A stretch of 64,000 bases of DNA. Source: Leuctra nigra (taxonomy: Eukaryota > Arthropoda > Insecta > Plecoptera > Leuctridae). Positions 10,814 through 21,419 of the stretch are shown here, piece after piece (the stretch's first letter is position 1; every line of letters starts with the position of its first letter). The stretch covers positions 1 through 64,000 of the forward strand of contig OW203769.1 in the NCBI GenBank assembly GCA_934045905.1. The letters run 5' to 3'. The translations under genes were made by a program, and so were the position numbers. Below the pieces are notes generated by a model. The model did not search any database, was not told where the DNA came from, and saw nothing but the letters and a program-made list of their open reading frames with translations.

Positions 10814-11000
10814 CTGAGCAAACAAACATCTCGTTATAGCATCACACTGGTTGCTAGGTTGGTAAGTTTACATTTCATTGAAACATGAATCAGAGCTTTA
10901 GTGTGAGAGATGTTAAACCCGAGTGAAAATGTCTGGGTTTTTCCAGCGGGTTGAACCCTGGGAAATGTGACATGGAGTTGATTTCCACAATGTTATGTAC

Positions 11001-11663
11001 CTTGTGCTTGGGCCACAGGGCCTGCCTGATGGCGTCCACCAGCTGCATGCCCTTGCCCTGGGTCGCGGGGGCGTTGTTTGGCCCACCGGGGGCATTACTG
11101 GGGCCGGGGGCATTACTGGGGCCGGGGGCATTGCTTGGGCCTGGGGCCATCTGAGCAATGCCAGCGCGCTTCTTCTCCACCTTCTCCTGGGTCGCGGGGG
11201 CGTTGTTTGGCCCACCGGGGGCATTACTGGGGCCGGGGGCATTGCTTGGGCCTGGGGCCATCTGAGCAATGCCAGCGCGCTTCTTCTCCACCTTCTCCTG
11301 GGTCGCGGGGGCGTTGTTTGGCCCACCGGGGGCATTACTGGGGCCGGGGGCATTGCTTGGGCCTGGGGCCATCTGAGCAATGCCAGCGCGCTTCTTCTCC
11401 ACCTTCTCCCGGGTCTCGGGGGCGTTGTTTGGCCCACCGGGGGCATTACTGGGGCCGGGGGCATTGCTTGGGCCTGGGGCCATCTGAGCAATGCCAGCGC
11501 GCTTCTTCTCCACCTTCTCCCGGGTCTCGGGGGCGTTGTTTGGCCCACCGGGGGCATGACTGGGGCCGGGGGCATTGCTTGGGCCTGGGGCCATCTGAGC
11601 AATGCCGGTCTTCTTTACCATCTTCCTCAAGGCTTCCCGGATCATCCCCTTGCCTTTTGGTTT
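11001..11663 (-). CDS. 221-codon exon with five 37-residue Pro/Ala/Asn repeats
   Basis: Acceptor TTATCTGTTACAG and donor GTACATAAC bound a 663-nt phase 0-0 exon. It begins KPKGKGMIREALRKMVKKTG, which is basic and helix-prone. Five copies of a 37-residue unit follow, built from GIAQMAPGPSNAPGPSNAPG and a linker of the type ETREKVEKKRA or ATQEKVEKKRA. The last copy has one extra PGPSNA. The end, QGKGMQLVDAIRQALWPKHK, resembles the exon start (KGM followed by an amphipathic helix), as if two related helical modules flank the array. The middle is expected to be disordered. A truncated second copy of the exon lies upstream at 12399-12698. Confidence 0.7.
11048..11608 (-). repeat. 111-bp coding minisatellite
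   Basis: The in-frame 111-bp unit behind the 37-residue repeats of the exon at 11001-11663; start points recur every 111 bp (for example CCAGCGCGCTTC at 11161 and 11272). Neighbouring units are nearly identical, differing mainly at the ETR/ATQ codons. That implies recent unequal exchange or conversion and probable length polymorphism. Open frames in the other phases across it are artefacts of the GC-rich repeat. Confidence 0.85.
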
Positions 11664-11687
11664 CTGTAACAGATAATATCAGCTTAA

Positions 11688-12398
11688 GGGAGGACAATGG
11701 TGAAAATCCTAAAATCTACAGTAAGAATGCAATGGCTGTGAAATTTTAAGGGTTTACTAACACAAGAAAAAGGATTTAATTTTAATTTTTTTCATTAAAA
11801 AAAAATCAAAATTTTGGCTTCTAGACAATTTTTTATTTAAAAAAAGGTGAGTTTCGTTGGTACAGTTTTATTTCCACATTTTTTGTGATAACAAAATTAA
11901 AAAATTATTTGATGGAATATAAAAACATAATTAACAATCTGGTAAGAGGAATTTTTGAAATAATATTTTTTACCTGCACAAAAAAATTATCAAAAAAAAT
12001 AATAAATTATATTAAAGCAACACTATTGGTTACAAATTTATTGTAGAAGAATGAAGTACAACATGGCAAAAAGGCTCTTTCAGTACCTTTATAACCCATT
12101 CATGGACATACAAAAAAAAAATGAAGACAATCGCACAAGAACTTTTTGAGATAAATTCGCATCATCAGTAAATTTTATATAAATAAATATATATATATAA
12201 TAGCATATATGAAATATTGTACTCCATTAGAAAGCATTGCATTATCACAGTAAAACAATTATATACAGTATCTTACAAGGGAAAATACTACTTAAAAGAG
12301 TTAATTTCTATTTTATAAAAGTTATATAGACAAAATTTTGAAATAATTTTTTTTTTGAAAATATAAAATTTTGGTAGAAATTTCACCATTGTCCTCCC
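11688..12398. mobile_element. Probable 711-bp AT-rich insertion with short inverted ends
   Basis: The ends are inverted copies of GGGAGGACAATGGTGAAA. The interior is about 80% A+T with no open frame of note. It lies exactly between the intron side of the complete repeat exon (11663) and the broken copy (12399-12698). A clear target-site duplication was not found, so a rearranged MITE or a junction created by the exon duplication are both possible. Confidence 0.5.
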
Positions 12399-12698
12399 TG
12401 GGGCCATCTGAGCAATGCCAGCGCGCTTCTTCTCCACCTTCTCCTGGGTCGCGGGGGCGTTGTTTGGCCCACCGGGGGCATTACTGGGGCCGGGGGCATT
12501 GCTTGGGCCTGGGGCCATCTGAGCAATGCCAGCGCGCTTCTTCTCCACCTTCTCCCGGGTCTCGGGGGCGTTGTTTGGCCCACCGGGGGCATTACTGGGG
12601 CCGGGGGCATTGCTTGGGCCTGGGGCCATCTGAGCAATGCCGGTCTTCTTTACCATCTTCCTCAAGGCTTCCCGGATCATCCCCTTGCCTTTTGGTTT
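12399..12698 (-). pseudogene. Truncated second copy of the repeat exon
   Basis: The acceptor and first 100 codons are nearly identical to the exon at 11001-11663 (KPKGKGMIREALRK start, then two and a half 37-residue repeats). The frame then runs into the AT-rich insertion at 12398 and has no conserved donor. The intron upstream of its acceptor continues as GATAATATCAGGTCGTTAAC, matching the intron upstream of the exon at 43512-43637, so this copy keeps the older flank. If used instead of the downstream copy it would give a truncated protein. An assembly artefact of collapsed repeats cannot be excluded. Confidence 0.6.
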
Positions 12699-12859
12699 CT
12701 GTAACAGATAATATCAGGTCGTTAACCCTTTGCCCGTGTCTCATAATAGTTAAGACTCTGAAGATATATTCCAGTTCATTTGCACATTCTTGGAAACACA
12801 ATTTTCTGCGTATACCTTTGTCTTGGGTAAACTCAAGGCAAGGGCGAGTACTTTATTAA

Positions 12860-13064
12860 AGTTCTTTTACCTTTAGTATTCAAAAAGCAAGCAATGTGTT
12901 ACGCGATTACTTTTAAGAAAATATGGAAATTGACAATTGGTAAAATACGGGATAAAATTCACCAAGTATTTTTTTCCGTTCAGAAATTTGAAATAGAATC
13001 CCGAAAACATATGTGGCTGGTGAAGTTTTGTGTTGCACTGAATAATAGATAGTTCAGTTTCTAC
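12860..13064. repeat. Intron segment duplicated next to the satellite
   Basis: AAGCAAGCAATGTGTTACGC, GTGGCTGGTGA and GTGTTGCACTGAATAAT occur here and again at about 20680-21419, in the same order, just before the satellite begins. In this copy the transposon unit at 13065-15427 separates the sequence from its continuation TTGATGATCTACAAGACCC. Confidence 0.75.
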
Positions 13065-15427
13065 CTGTATCTAGTGGAGCGGTCGCTCCACCCAGCCAAG
13101 TCGTACTATACACTCACAGTCACTCAACATACCGTAAATGCCTAATAAACTGAGGAGCAGACCAAACACTTTTACTGTAAGCAACAACATGGCATTTTCG
13201 GCCTACTGGATCTCAAAATTGGTAAATCTCACATTGTTGCGAAATATCTTAATTTCGAGCTATGGCCCACCCCACTACATATACCAAATTTGGGAACAAT
13301 AGGTTATGCCATTTGCGCGCTAGAGGACCGAGAAAACAGTGAAATTACACCACTTTCTGATTCTGAAGATGATGATGATTCTGATGATATCACGAAACGT
13401 CGCTATCACCGCCACAGCCTAAACGGCTGAACCGATCGACCTGAAATTTTTACCACATGTGCACTTTTGGCGTCTGAGGTGCCTTTTTATAAAACCAACC
13501 GGAAGCCGCCATTTTGAAACCGGAAGTGACGTCATAACTCAAAAACGTCTGGACCGATTAGAACGAAATTAGCGCCATTCGATTTAGATGGTCATCTATA
13601 TGAAGTATCAATAAAAAAAATATTATTTTCTTATTTTCTAAACCGGAAGTGACGTCATAAATACGCAATATTTAACTTATTTCAACAAATTATACTTAAA
13701 ATACGTACATAATTAACTTACATTGTAACATAGACAATACAATTTATATATTCAAGGTAGCAGTGTTCTCGGCCGCCATTCCTGAAACCGGAAGTGACGT
13801 CATATATCTAAAACGCCTGTACCGATTGCAACTGAACTAGCTCCTGCGTATTCATTCTGCTATTTATTTGAAAAATCAATTGTGAAAAATGAATAAATAA
13901 ATTAATGGTACCGGAAATGGCGGCAGGAACCACTAAATGAAACCGGAAGTGACGTCATATATTACAAACGGCATGACCGATTTTACGGAAATATAGGGAT
14001 TAGGAATTCAGATGGTCGTTCATGAAGGTATCAACTAGATAAAACTAGATTGTTTTCTTATTACCTATACCGGAATTCGGCCGCTATTTCAAAACCGGAA
14101 GTGACGTCATGTATCGAAAACGGCTGGATCGATTATAACGAAACTTAAGCTATTCTTCTTGGATAATCATTTTCATCTTATACCAAACGCAACTTTTCAT
14201 AGTAACCAAATCGGTTGAGGCGTATTTTTTTAAAGAAATTAGTCCCTGCTCGGACATGTGCTACAAGCTGTATGAATAAACTAACAAAAGAAGTGATATC
14301 CCAGAAAAAACACTCCGTGTAAAAATACCAGCCAAGTCTCTTTAACTATAAAAAAAATAGAAGAAATCTAAAAATTCAGCACTGAAAAGGAGTGATATCA
14401 AAAAAGGAGCCAAGTCAACGAATTTTCCAAATTTTAATCGTACCATTGAAATAAAAATATCAACCCCCGAGAAATACTTAAACAAAGGACTTGGCGCATC
14501 GTTTTTTTAAAGACATTTTTCTATTCTTAAGCTTATGCCACTCACATACTACGTAGTTCAGAAATGCCTAGAAAAATTGGGACAAAACTTTCAAATTAAA
14601 TATTGAACATTCTGTAAAATATTTTAAATTTAAATATAAGTACGCAAAGAAACATAGCATTGTCTTACAAGCAATAAATACAGAACAGTTGTGTTTGTGA
14701 TTGGTAGGTACCTATAGTTTTGTGGGTACATCAACATACCTACTACAGCATTATACTTTGAACCTTCTCGCCGTGTAATTAATTGCTATTAATTAACATT
14801 TTATACCAAAAAAATTCATAAATTACATAACGTATTACTTTAGATAAAAATCTAGTCAGTAATTATTTGAGCAGCATGGCTCAGTGCACTAGTCACTTAT
14901 ACAAATCTCATTGACGGCCTTCTTGTAATGAGCGCTTTCGCTATTTCCCTCAGTCACGATATTGAGAAGTATGATTGATTAATATGACCCTAGAAATAGT
15001 GGCAATAACGAATAGACTAGGCCGCTTCCGTTTATTCGTTATTCGTTTATCCGTTTATTTCCTCTGAATATTGACAAAATACCAAAACTGCCAGTAGGTA
15101 AGAGTACTAGTTATATTAAAACGTAGTATGATTCGTCGATAATGAATGTGATATACTCAGGAAAATATACTTGTAGAGTTCTTCCTATACTTTTAGGATA
15201 GAAAAGTGTCTTTAAAAAAACGATGCGCCAAGTCCTTTTTTTAAGTATTTCTCGGGGGTTGATATTTTTATTTCAATGGTACGATTAAAATTTGGAAAAT
15301 TCGTTGACTTGGCTCCTTTTTTGATATCACTCCTTTTCAGTGCTGAATTTTTAGATTTCTTCTATTTTTTTTTATAGTTAAAGAGACTTGGCTGGTATTT
15401 TTACACGGAGTGTTTTTTCTGGGATTT
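13065..15427 (+). mobile_element. Foldback-type transposon unit with 8-bp target duplication
   Basis: The best-delimited copy of the family. It has the terminus CTAGTGGAGCGGTCGCTCCA at 13071, exact ETS/CRE 16-mers at 13519, 13642, 13787, 13942 and 14094, and a terminal hairpin (14302-15423; ends CCAGAAAAAACACTCCGTG and complement). It is bounded by direct repeats GTTTCTAC at 13057-13064 and 15428-15435. The paralogous intron at about 21411-21430 reads straight through (CTGTTTCTACTTGATGATCT) and acts as the uninserted site. No transposase is encoded. Confidence 0.8.
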
Positions 15428-15515
15428 GTTTCTACTTGATGATCTACAAGACCCAGGACAAACACTATCGAGATCGTTCGAGTGCTCGTATAGGTAATCG
15501 AGCGTGACATCATAC
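15428..15515 (+). repeat. Solitary diverged monomer of the large satellite
   Basis: TTGATGATCTACAAGACCCA, then CTATCGAGATCGTTCGAGTG and a CRE reading TGACATCA: one unit of the 67/70-bp satellite with small insertions, followed by unrelated DNA. It sits in the duplicated intron context that also precedes the array at 21420, so it is either the ancestral single copy or a remnant. Confidence 0.75.
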
Positions 15516-16649
15516 TCAGTGAAATATCATTCAAGCTGGCAAATAAGTTGATTGTTTTGTTTGTCTGACGTCGTAAGCCTTGAATCCGTATGGAAAAACA
15601 AATCGAACAATCTCGAAGAACTTCCTCCAGTGTAACGCGTTGATAAGCGAGCACCAAACACGATTCACTCAATCAAAGAAAATGCTACAGTATTACCTTA
15701 GACTAAAAACACTTAAAATGGCAAAAATTTGTAAATACTCGACCTATTGGGCTCAAATTTATAAAATTTGATATAATTTTGTTCTTTGATCAACATGCAA
15801 AATTTTAGCTTAATCCAAACATTTTGTCTTTCGACCAATTGGAGCATTTAGACTGAAACTTTGTAGATTTATATTTAATGTTGCAGGTCTTCTTGACAGT
15901 ACAAAATCCTCATTCATCCTAATATTACTACCTCTTCACCTATTTACTTGACAAGATGCATGCATCTATAATTGAGCGAGCGAAGCGAGCGTCTCCTTTT
16001 GGCTCTTTTGGCACGGACCTCTGTGTTTTTTTTTTTTTTCCGTTATACCTGACTGTATACAGGTCAGAGTTTTTCTTCGATCGAGCTGAAATTTTGCACA
16101 CATATGGAGACAACCTTTTCTGTTTGCAGACCCCAAATTTTTTTGAAATTTATTCATTGGCTAAAATTTAAATAAACATCTCCTGATGATAGGTTGAAAA
16201 ATGAAACTGGTCTTCGATAAATCTGATCAAATCATATTTTGGCTATACAGGTCAGAGTTTTTCTTTGATCGAGCTGAAATTTTGCACACATGTAAAGCCA
16301 GCCTTCTCTGTTTGAAGACCATAATTTTTTTGAAATCCATTCATTGGTTAAAATTTAAATAAATATCTCCTGATAGGCTGAAAAATGAAAACGGTCTTCG
16401 ATAATTCTGATCAAACTCATATTTTGCATGATCATTAAGACCAATATTGTCTCTTATTTTACAAAATTTCATCCCAATCAGTTAAGAACGTATGAACTTA
16501 TTGACATTTTTAATATCTGTCAGTAATGAAGTATCGAAATGAATGTTTTCCAGTGCCAATTGAATTGATTCTTATTTGCTTTATGAACCAGGTGCTTAGA
16601 TTCTATTTTAAAGTTTCGATGAAAAGCATGTACTTTTAAGTTGATATCA

Positions 16650-18046
16650 CTAGGAAAACGCTCTGTGTAACGCGTTGATGAGCGAGCACGGATACACGCA
16701 ACACCTCGAACCAGTGTTCGAATTGGGAAATGTGTTATGGGGGGATGGTGTATCGTGGATAAAACGATACAGTCAGTTAAGGGGGGGGGGGGGGGGGGGC
16801 TGGACCCCAAGTTTTCACCGCTGGGCGTCTTTTGGATTTTTGGATTTTGGAGGCTGCAAGATAATGTAATTGCAAGGCGGAAATGGTAAAATTAAATAAT
16901 TTCCAATTGTACCATGCCAATTTGTTACAAGTTCAAAGTTCAATATAGTTAATAATTATTTATTGTATTGTAGTTTTAACAATGAATTATAAATTGTCAT
17001 ATTTGTTAATTGTAAGCTGCCATTTGATCCTTGACGCCTTTAGCAGTGCAAGTTATTTATTGTTCAGATCCTAAAAATTATGTTTAATGGGGGGATGGTT
17101 TTGTCCCTAAATTCATTATGGGGGGATGGTCATGCCCATAAATTCGTTATGGGGGGATGCCATCCCCCCGCATCCCCCCCCCCAATTCGAACACTGCCTC
17201 GAACCGAAATTATGTCTATCGAATGTCATTAAAAGCCAACAATTCTTTAGTTTCGTCACAGGCTTGTATAAAAATCTCCAAAATCTCCAAAAATATTGGT
17301 GCCAATCCTTGCTAAGTTTTAAGTTGATCGATTAAACCTTTATGATTGAACGGTTCCTTGTTAATTTTCAAAAATCACAGGATCTCCTTCAAACAATATA
17401 CCTGGGACCACCCATATGATATGATATGTAGTGTGTGTACACAATATCAGATCAATCTGTTGAACGGTCATTATTAGTTTCATTTCGTTTGAAACTTTCT
17501 GCTCTAACTACCTTGCCTTGAACTGTAGATTCGAAGTCACCGTGAATTTGACAGCCAACACGCAAAATGTCCCTAAAATGACAAAAACTTTTGAAAATAA
17601 CGACAGATTAGAGTGAAAATTGGCAAAAATATCTTAAATGTTGGTACCAATGACCATGCGAAGTTTTTAGTTGGTCGGTCAATCGGTTCCAGTTTAAATT
17701 TCAAAAATCACAGGAAAAATGGTTTCAAATTTGAACTAATTGGAGGATTTGGCTGAAATTTTTTTTGATTGGGTACAATGTTGGTTGCAATGACTTTGCT
17801 AAATTTCAAATTGATCGAACCAACCAATCGAAAGATAATTTTTATAAAATTTGAACCAATCACAGGATCTCGTTCAGAAAAGATCCCAGGGATCGCATAG
17901 ATTACGTTAGTATGTGTACAAAATTTCAGATTGATTGGTTGTGCGGTTTGACCTGGGCAGTGCAGGCAAAAAAAAAAAAAAAAAAAAAAAACACACAGAG
18001 AAAGTGCCATAAGAGTACCGTGGTGACGCTCGCTACGCTCGCTCAA
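16650..18046 (-). mobile_element. Helitron-like element nested in the outer copy
   Basis: Reverse orientation: on the plus strand it runs from CTAGGAAAACGCTCTGTGTA to GCTCGCTACGCTCGCTCAA, inserted between A and T of the host element. It includes a 22-base poly(A) tract (about 17969-17990) and itself carries a hAT-type MITE. The copy at 19576-20547 is the same element without the MITE. No gene is encoded. Confidence 0.7.
16712..17196. mobile_element. 485-bp hAT-type MITE with 8-bp target duplication
   Basis: Terminal repeats CAGTGTTCGAATTGGG and its complement, flanked by perfect 8-bp repeats CCTCGAAC (16704-16711 and 17197-17204). The sister element at 19576-20547 has a single CCTCGAAC at this point. 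The ends are unusually G/C-skewed (GGGGGGATGG words and a 19-base G run at 16781-16799). CAGTG-type ends with 8-bp duplications are characteristic of hAT transposons. Confidence 0.85.
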
Positions 18047-18899
18047 TAATCAATTCAATATGGATGTATATTATGTTTTCTGTGCGTTGTGTACGCATTT
18101 CCGGTTCGAGAATTTGCACGTACCCGTGCTCGCTCATCAACGCGTTACACTGAGCGTTTTCCTAGTACTATGTACTCATCACACCATCATCACATCTCAT
18201 TCATCACTATTCTACATACTAGACATCTAATCTTGAGTTATCATGATTAATAATTAATGTCATTACTCAACTAAGATTGATTATCTTGAGAAGGTGCAGC
18301 ATGAATCCATATTATTATTGTTTGTACACATCACTCATCTCATTCTCATTCATTCTCATTCTTCACTAGATTTTTAATGTCGAGATGCATGTATTATAAT
18401 TATTGTTATCATGTTATTATGTGAGATAATATTATCACATTATTATATGTTCTGCCACCGTGCATTGAATCACATAGCGGATCAATAAAACATACAATAC
18501 AAAAATTTAAATTGTTCAGATCAACTAATCATAAGATTTTTTTTAAATTTGAATCAATCAAAGAATTTCGAAAAAAGTTCGGCTTGCAAGCCGCTGATTT
18601 TGTTATTAAATGTGAGCAAAATTCAGCTCGATCGGAGAAACAGTGACGTGAATACTGGCACAGATAAAATCAAGCTGGTCCGTGCCAAAAGAGTGAAAAG
18701 GAAACACTCGTACAGTGACAAACACTTTGAAATTCAGATCTAAATCGACGATGAAACAAATAACTATGATCATGAACGCCTTGATTTATTTAAATGTGTT
18801 TACAGCAAAGATTGCACAAGTTACATTGGCTGAAGAAAGATTTCTGTTCATAAGCTTGTCTTTCTTTATACCTATGTAATTTCACAAAATGTGCATAAT

Positions 18900-19165
18900 A
18901 AATGTAGCATAGACCCTCCAACAGGGTTGTATGGAAAGTCCATTGACTATAAGGTTTAAGATAGCACAAGTAAGAAAGTGAGAAATAATCATCTTGAGCT
19001 AGAACCACCAGTGTTGGGTAAGTTCCTCATAAAAGGAACTAGTTCCAGTTCCATTTCCTTTGATCAAAAAGGAACAAGTTCCAGTTTCTAGTTCCTTTCA
19101 AATAAAGGAACTGGAAAGTGGAAAGTTACCAGTAAGGAACTAAGTTCCTTTTAAGTTACAATGCC
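18900..19165. repeat. Fragment of a GGAACTAGTTCC-rich hAT-type element
   Basis: It shares with 35173-35410 both the flank (AGACCCTCCAACAGGGTTGT) and the element start (CAGTGTTGGGTAAGTTCCTC), followed by repeated GGAACTAGTTCC words. The right end is missing here; the copy at 35276-35729 is complete. Confidence 0.7.
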
Positions 19166-19207
19166 CTCCAAAAGAAACACGGACTCTAAATTAGGTCCGT
19201 GAAGTTA

Positions 19208-19342
19208 GCACCGCCCATTAACGCACTAATTATCTCATGTGTGGGATGAATTAGTGCACAATTAGTGCGTTCGATCGGCACTAATTTTATAATTAGTGCG
19301 TCATCCGTTTTTGAGAAAAACGCACTTTACTATGGGCAGTGC
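19208..19342. mobile_element. Small TIR element (GCACCGCCCA family), copy 1
   Basis: It starts GCACCGCCCATTAACGCACT and ends with a degenerate complement (GGGCAGTGC). The interior is dense in ATTAGTGC words in both orientations. It is the first of three adjacent members of the family. Confidence 0.6.
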
Positions 19343-19354
19343 CAACTTCACGCA

Positions 19355-19489
19355 GCACCGCCCATTGACGCACTAATAAAAAGAAACTCACAGGCAATTA
19401 GTGCACAATTAGTGCGTTTGATCCCCCCCATTCCCATAATTAGTGCGCACTTACTTTTCGAGTTAGTCGTGAATAACCGTGGGCGGTGC
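19355..19489. mobile_element. Small TIR element, copy 2 (uninserted)
   Basis: It starts GCACCGCCCATTGACGCACT and ends AACCGTGGGCGGTGC. It contains TTCCCATAATTAGTGCGCAC, the uninterrupted version of the site occupied in copy 3, and so serves as an internal empty-site control. Confidence 0.7.
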
Positions 19490-19490
19490 A

Positions 19491-20597
19491 GCACCGCCCA
19501 TTGAAAATTTCAAAGTTTTCAGCACGCCATGTTTTAGTGCACAATTAGTGCGTTCGATCCCCTCCATTCCCATAACTAGGAAAACGCTCTGTGTAACGCG
19601 TTGATGAGCGAGCACGGATACGCGCAACACCTCGAACCGAAATTTTGTCTATGGAAAATGTTATTAAATTTAAAAGCCAATATTTATTCTTGAATTTCTT
19701 CACAGACTTGTATAAAAGTCTCAAAAATTTCTAAAATGTTGGTCCCAATAACCTTGAGAAGTTTTAAGTTGATCAATTGAACCTTTCTAATTAAACGGTT
19801 CCTTGATAATTTTCAAAAATCACAGGATCTCATTAAAAAAAATATACCTGGGACTACTCATATAATATTAGTGTGTGTACCCAATATTAGATAACTGTTG
19901 AACGGTCATCAGTTTCATCAAAGATAATTAATGCTTTAATTATCTTTGGTTTCATGCGTTTGAAAGTTTCTACTCTAACTACCTTGAATTAGAACTGAAG
20001 ATTCGAAGATGCCGTGAAATATGAAATACGAGAAATTTGACAGCCAACACACAAAATATCCGTAAAATGTCAATAACTTTTGAATTTAAACTCAGATTAG
20101 TCTGAAAATTGTCAAAAATGCAGATAATGTTGGTCTTAACGACCATGCAAAGTTTTAAGTTGATAGGACAAACGGTTCTTCTTTAAATTTCAAAAAACAT
20201 ATAAAATATTTTTTTAAATTTTAATCAATGGGAGGATTTGGCAAAACATTTTTAAGATTGGGTACAATGTTGGTCGTAATAAATTGTCAAAATTTCAAAT
20301 TGATCGAAACAACCAATCGAAAGATAATTTTTTTTAAATTTTAACCAATCACGGGATCCCGTTCAAAAACGATCCCAGGGACCGCATAGAGTCCGTTAGT
20401 ATGTGTACAAAATTTCAGATCGATTGCTTGAGCGGTTTGACCTGGGCAGTGAACACAAACAAACAAACAAAAAAAAAACAAAAAAAAACAAACACACAGA
20501 GAAAGTGTCATAAGAGTACCGTGGTGACGCTCGCTACGCTCGGTCAATTAGTGCGCACTTACTTTTCGAGTTATTCGTTAATAACCGTGGGCGGTGC
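19491..20597. mobile_element. Small TIR element, copy 3, split by a Helitron-like element
   Basis: It starts GCACCGCCCATTGAAA and ends AACCGTGGGCGGTGC at 20597. Without the 972-bp insertion at 19576-20547, its two halves join into a sequence closely matching copy 2. Confidence 0.75.
19576..20547 (-). mobile_element. Helitron-like element with a clean empty site
   Basis: On the plus strand it runs CTAGGAAAACGCTCTGTGTA to CGCTACGCTCGGTCAA. Filled site: CCCATAA, element, TTAGTGCG. Empty site in the adjacent copy (about 19434-19445): CCCATAATTAGTGC. Nothing, or at most the two ambiguous bases AA, was duplicated. Insertion between A and T without duplication, with a CTAG 3' end, is the hallmark of Helitrons; the 5' end TTGA is atypical. 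No coding sequence. Confidence 0.75.
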
Positions 20598-20639
20598 ACT
20601 TACAGTTCTTCTACCTTTAGTCTATGTTCAATGCGTCAA

Positions 20640-21419
20640 ATGTTCCTGAAGTTACCTCAAACAAAAAATTGTAAATTCAAAAGCAAGCAATGTGTTACGC
20701 GATTACTTTAATGTAAATATGGAAATTGGTAAAATTCGGGAGATAATTTATGAGTCTACGATACTTGATGAAATCCATGTTTTATGAAGCACAAAAAGGC
20801 GACCCCTACTTTTTTATAAACGGCTTTACCGATTGTCTTCAAATTTTCACAGGTTATAGATAAAGAGTAGATCTGTGTCTCTCGTACCCAAAATTTTATT
20901 TTTTGTTTCTTTTATTTCAGGGCAGAGGTACCAAATAGACCCATATTGCCCAATTAGCACCTTATCAATGAAAAAAAATAATATTTTATAATATTTTTGA
21001 ATCACTATAGGGACTCAGATTTACCCTTTATCGCTATGCTTTTAAATTTTGAAAATTAGTCAAGCCGTTAAGAATAAGTAGGGACCGCCTTTTTATGGTT
21101 TTTTGTGGTTTCCATATTTGAATTAAAATAACTTACTTCCCAGCAATATTATGCAATATGCAACATACGATGAAATAAGTGACGATAAATATTGTGACGA
21201 TTAAATGTCACAAATGTCACGCACAATCCAGAGCTAATGCAGAGCTAGAGCTAATTTTCATGCATTTCTAGGATTTTTTTTACTTCGGAATCGAAATTTT
21301 CTGCGAGTCCTGTCGACTCTTTAAGTTTTTTTTCCGTTCAGGAATTTTAAATAGGATCGCGAAAACATGTGGCTGGTGATGTGTTGTGTTGCACTGAATA
21401 ATGGAGAGTTCTGTTTCTA
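20640..21419. other. Intron sequence before the satellite
   Basis: AT-rich, no gene visible. Its ends match 12860-13064 (see that entry), so this is a diverged duplicate of the intron segment with extra sequence between. Confidence 0.6.

Larger units (their letters stand above)
15972..18165 (+). mobile_element. Helitron-like non-autonomous element (outer, interrupted)
   Basis: The left end is TTGAGCGAGCGAAGCGAGCG, preceded by A. The right end is GCGTTTTCCTAG followed by T, with AACGC and GCGTT pairing into a small hairpin just inside. It contains repeated CTGAAATTTTGCACACATG-type words also seen at 47.5-48.9 kb. It is split by an inverted copy of the same family at 16650-18046. No Rep/helicase sequence is seen. 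The classification rests on the CTAG-T end, the subterminal hairpin and A/T insertion sites. Confidence 0.65.

Noticed and set aside
10995..11750. Gly/Ala-rich plus-strand and second minus-strand frames over the 111-bp repeat
   Set aside because: They are shadow frames of the GC-rich coding repeat; only the frame with in-phase splice sites at 11000 and 11664 is supported.
16650..18165. Single TIR transposon from CTAGGAAAACGC to GCGTTTTCCTAG
   Set aside because: The two ends belong to two opposed Helitron-like copies: the sister elements at 19576-20547 and 47468-48900 each have only one such end, paired with a GAGCGAGCG end.
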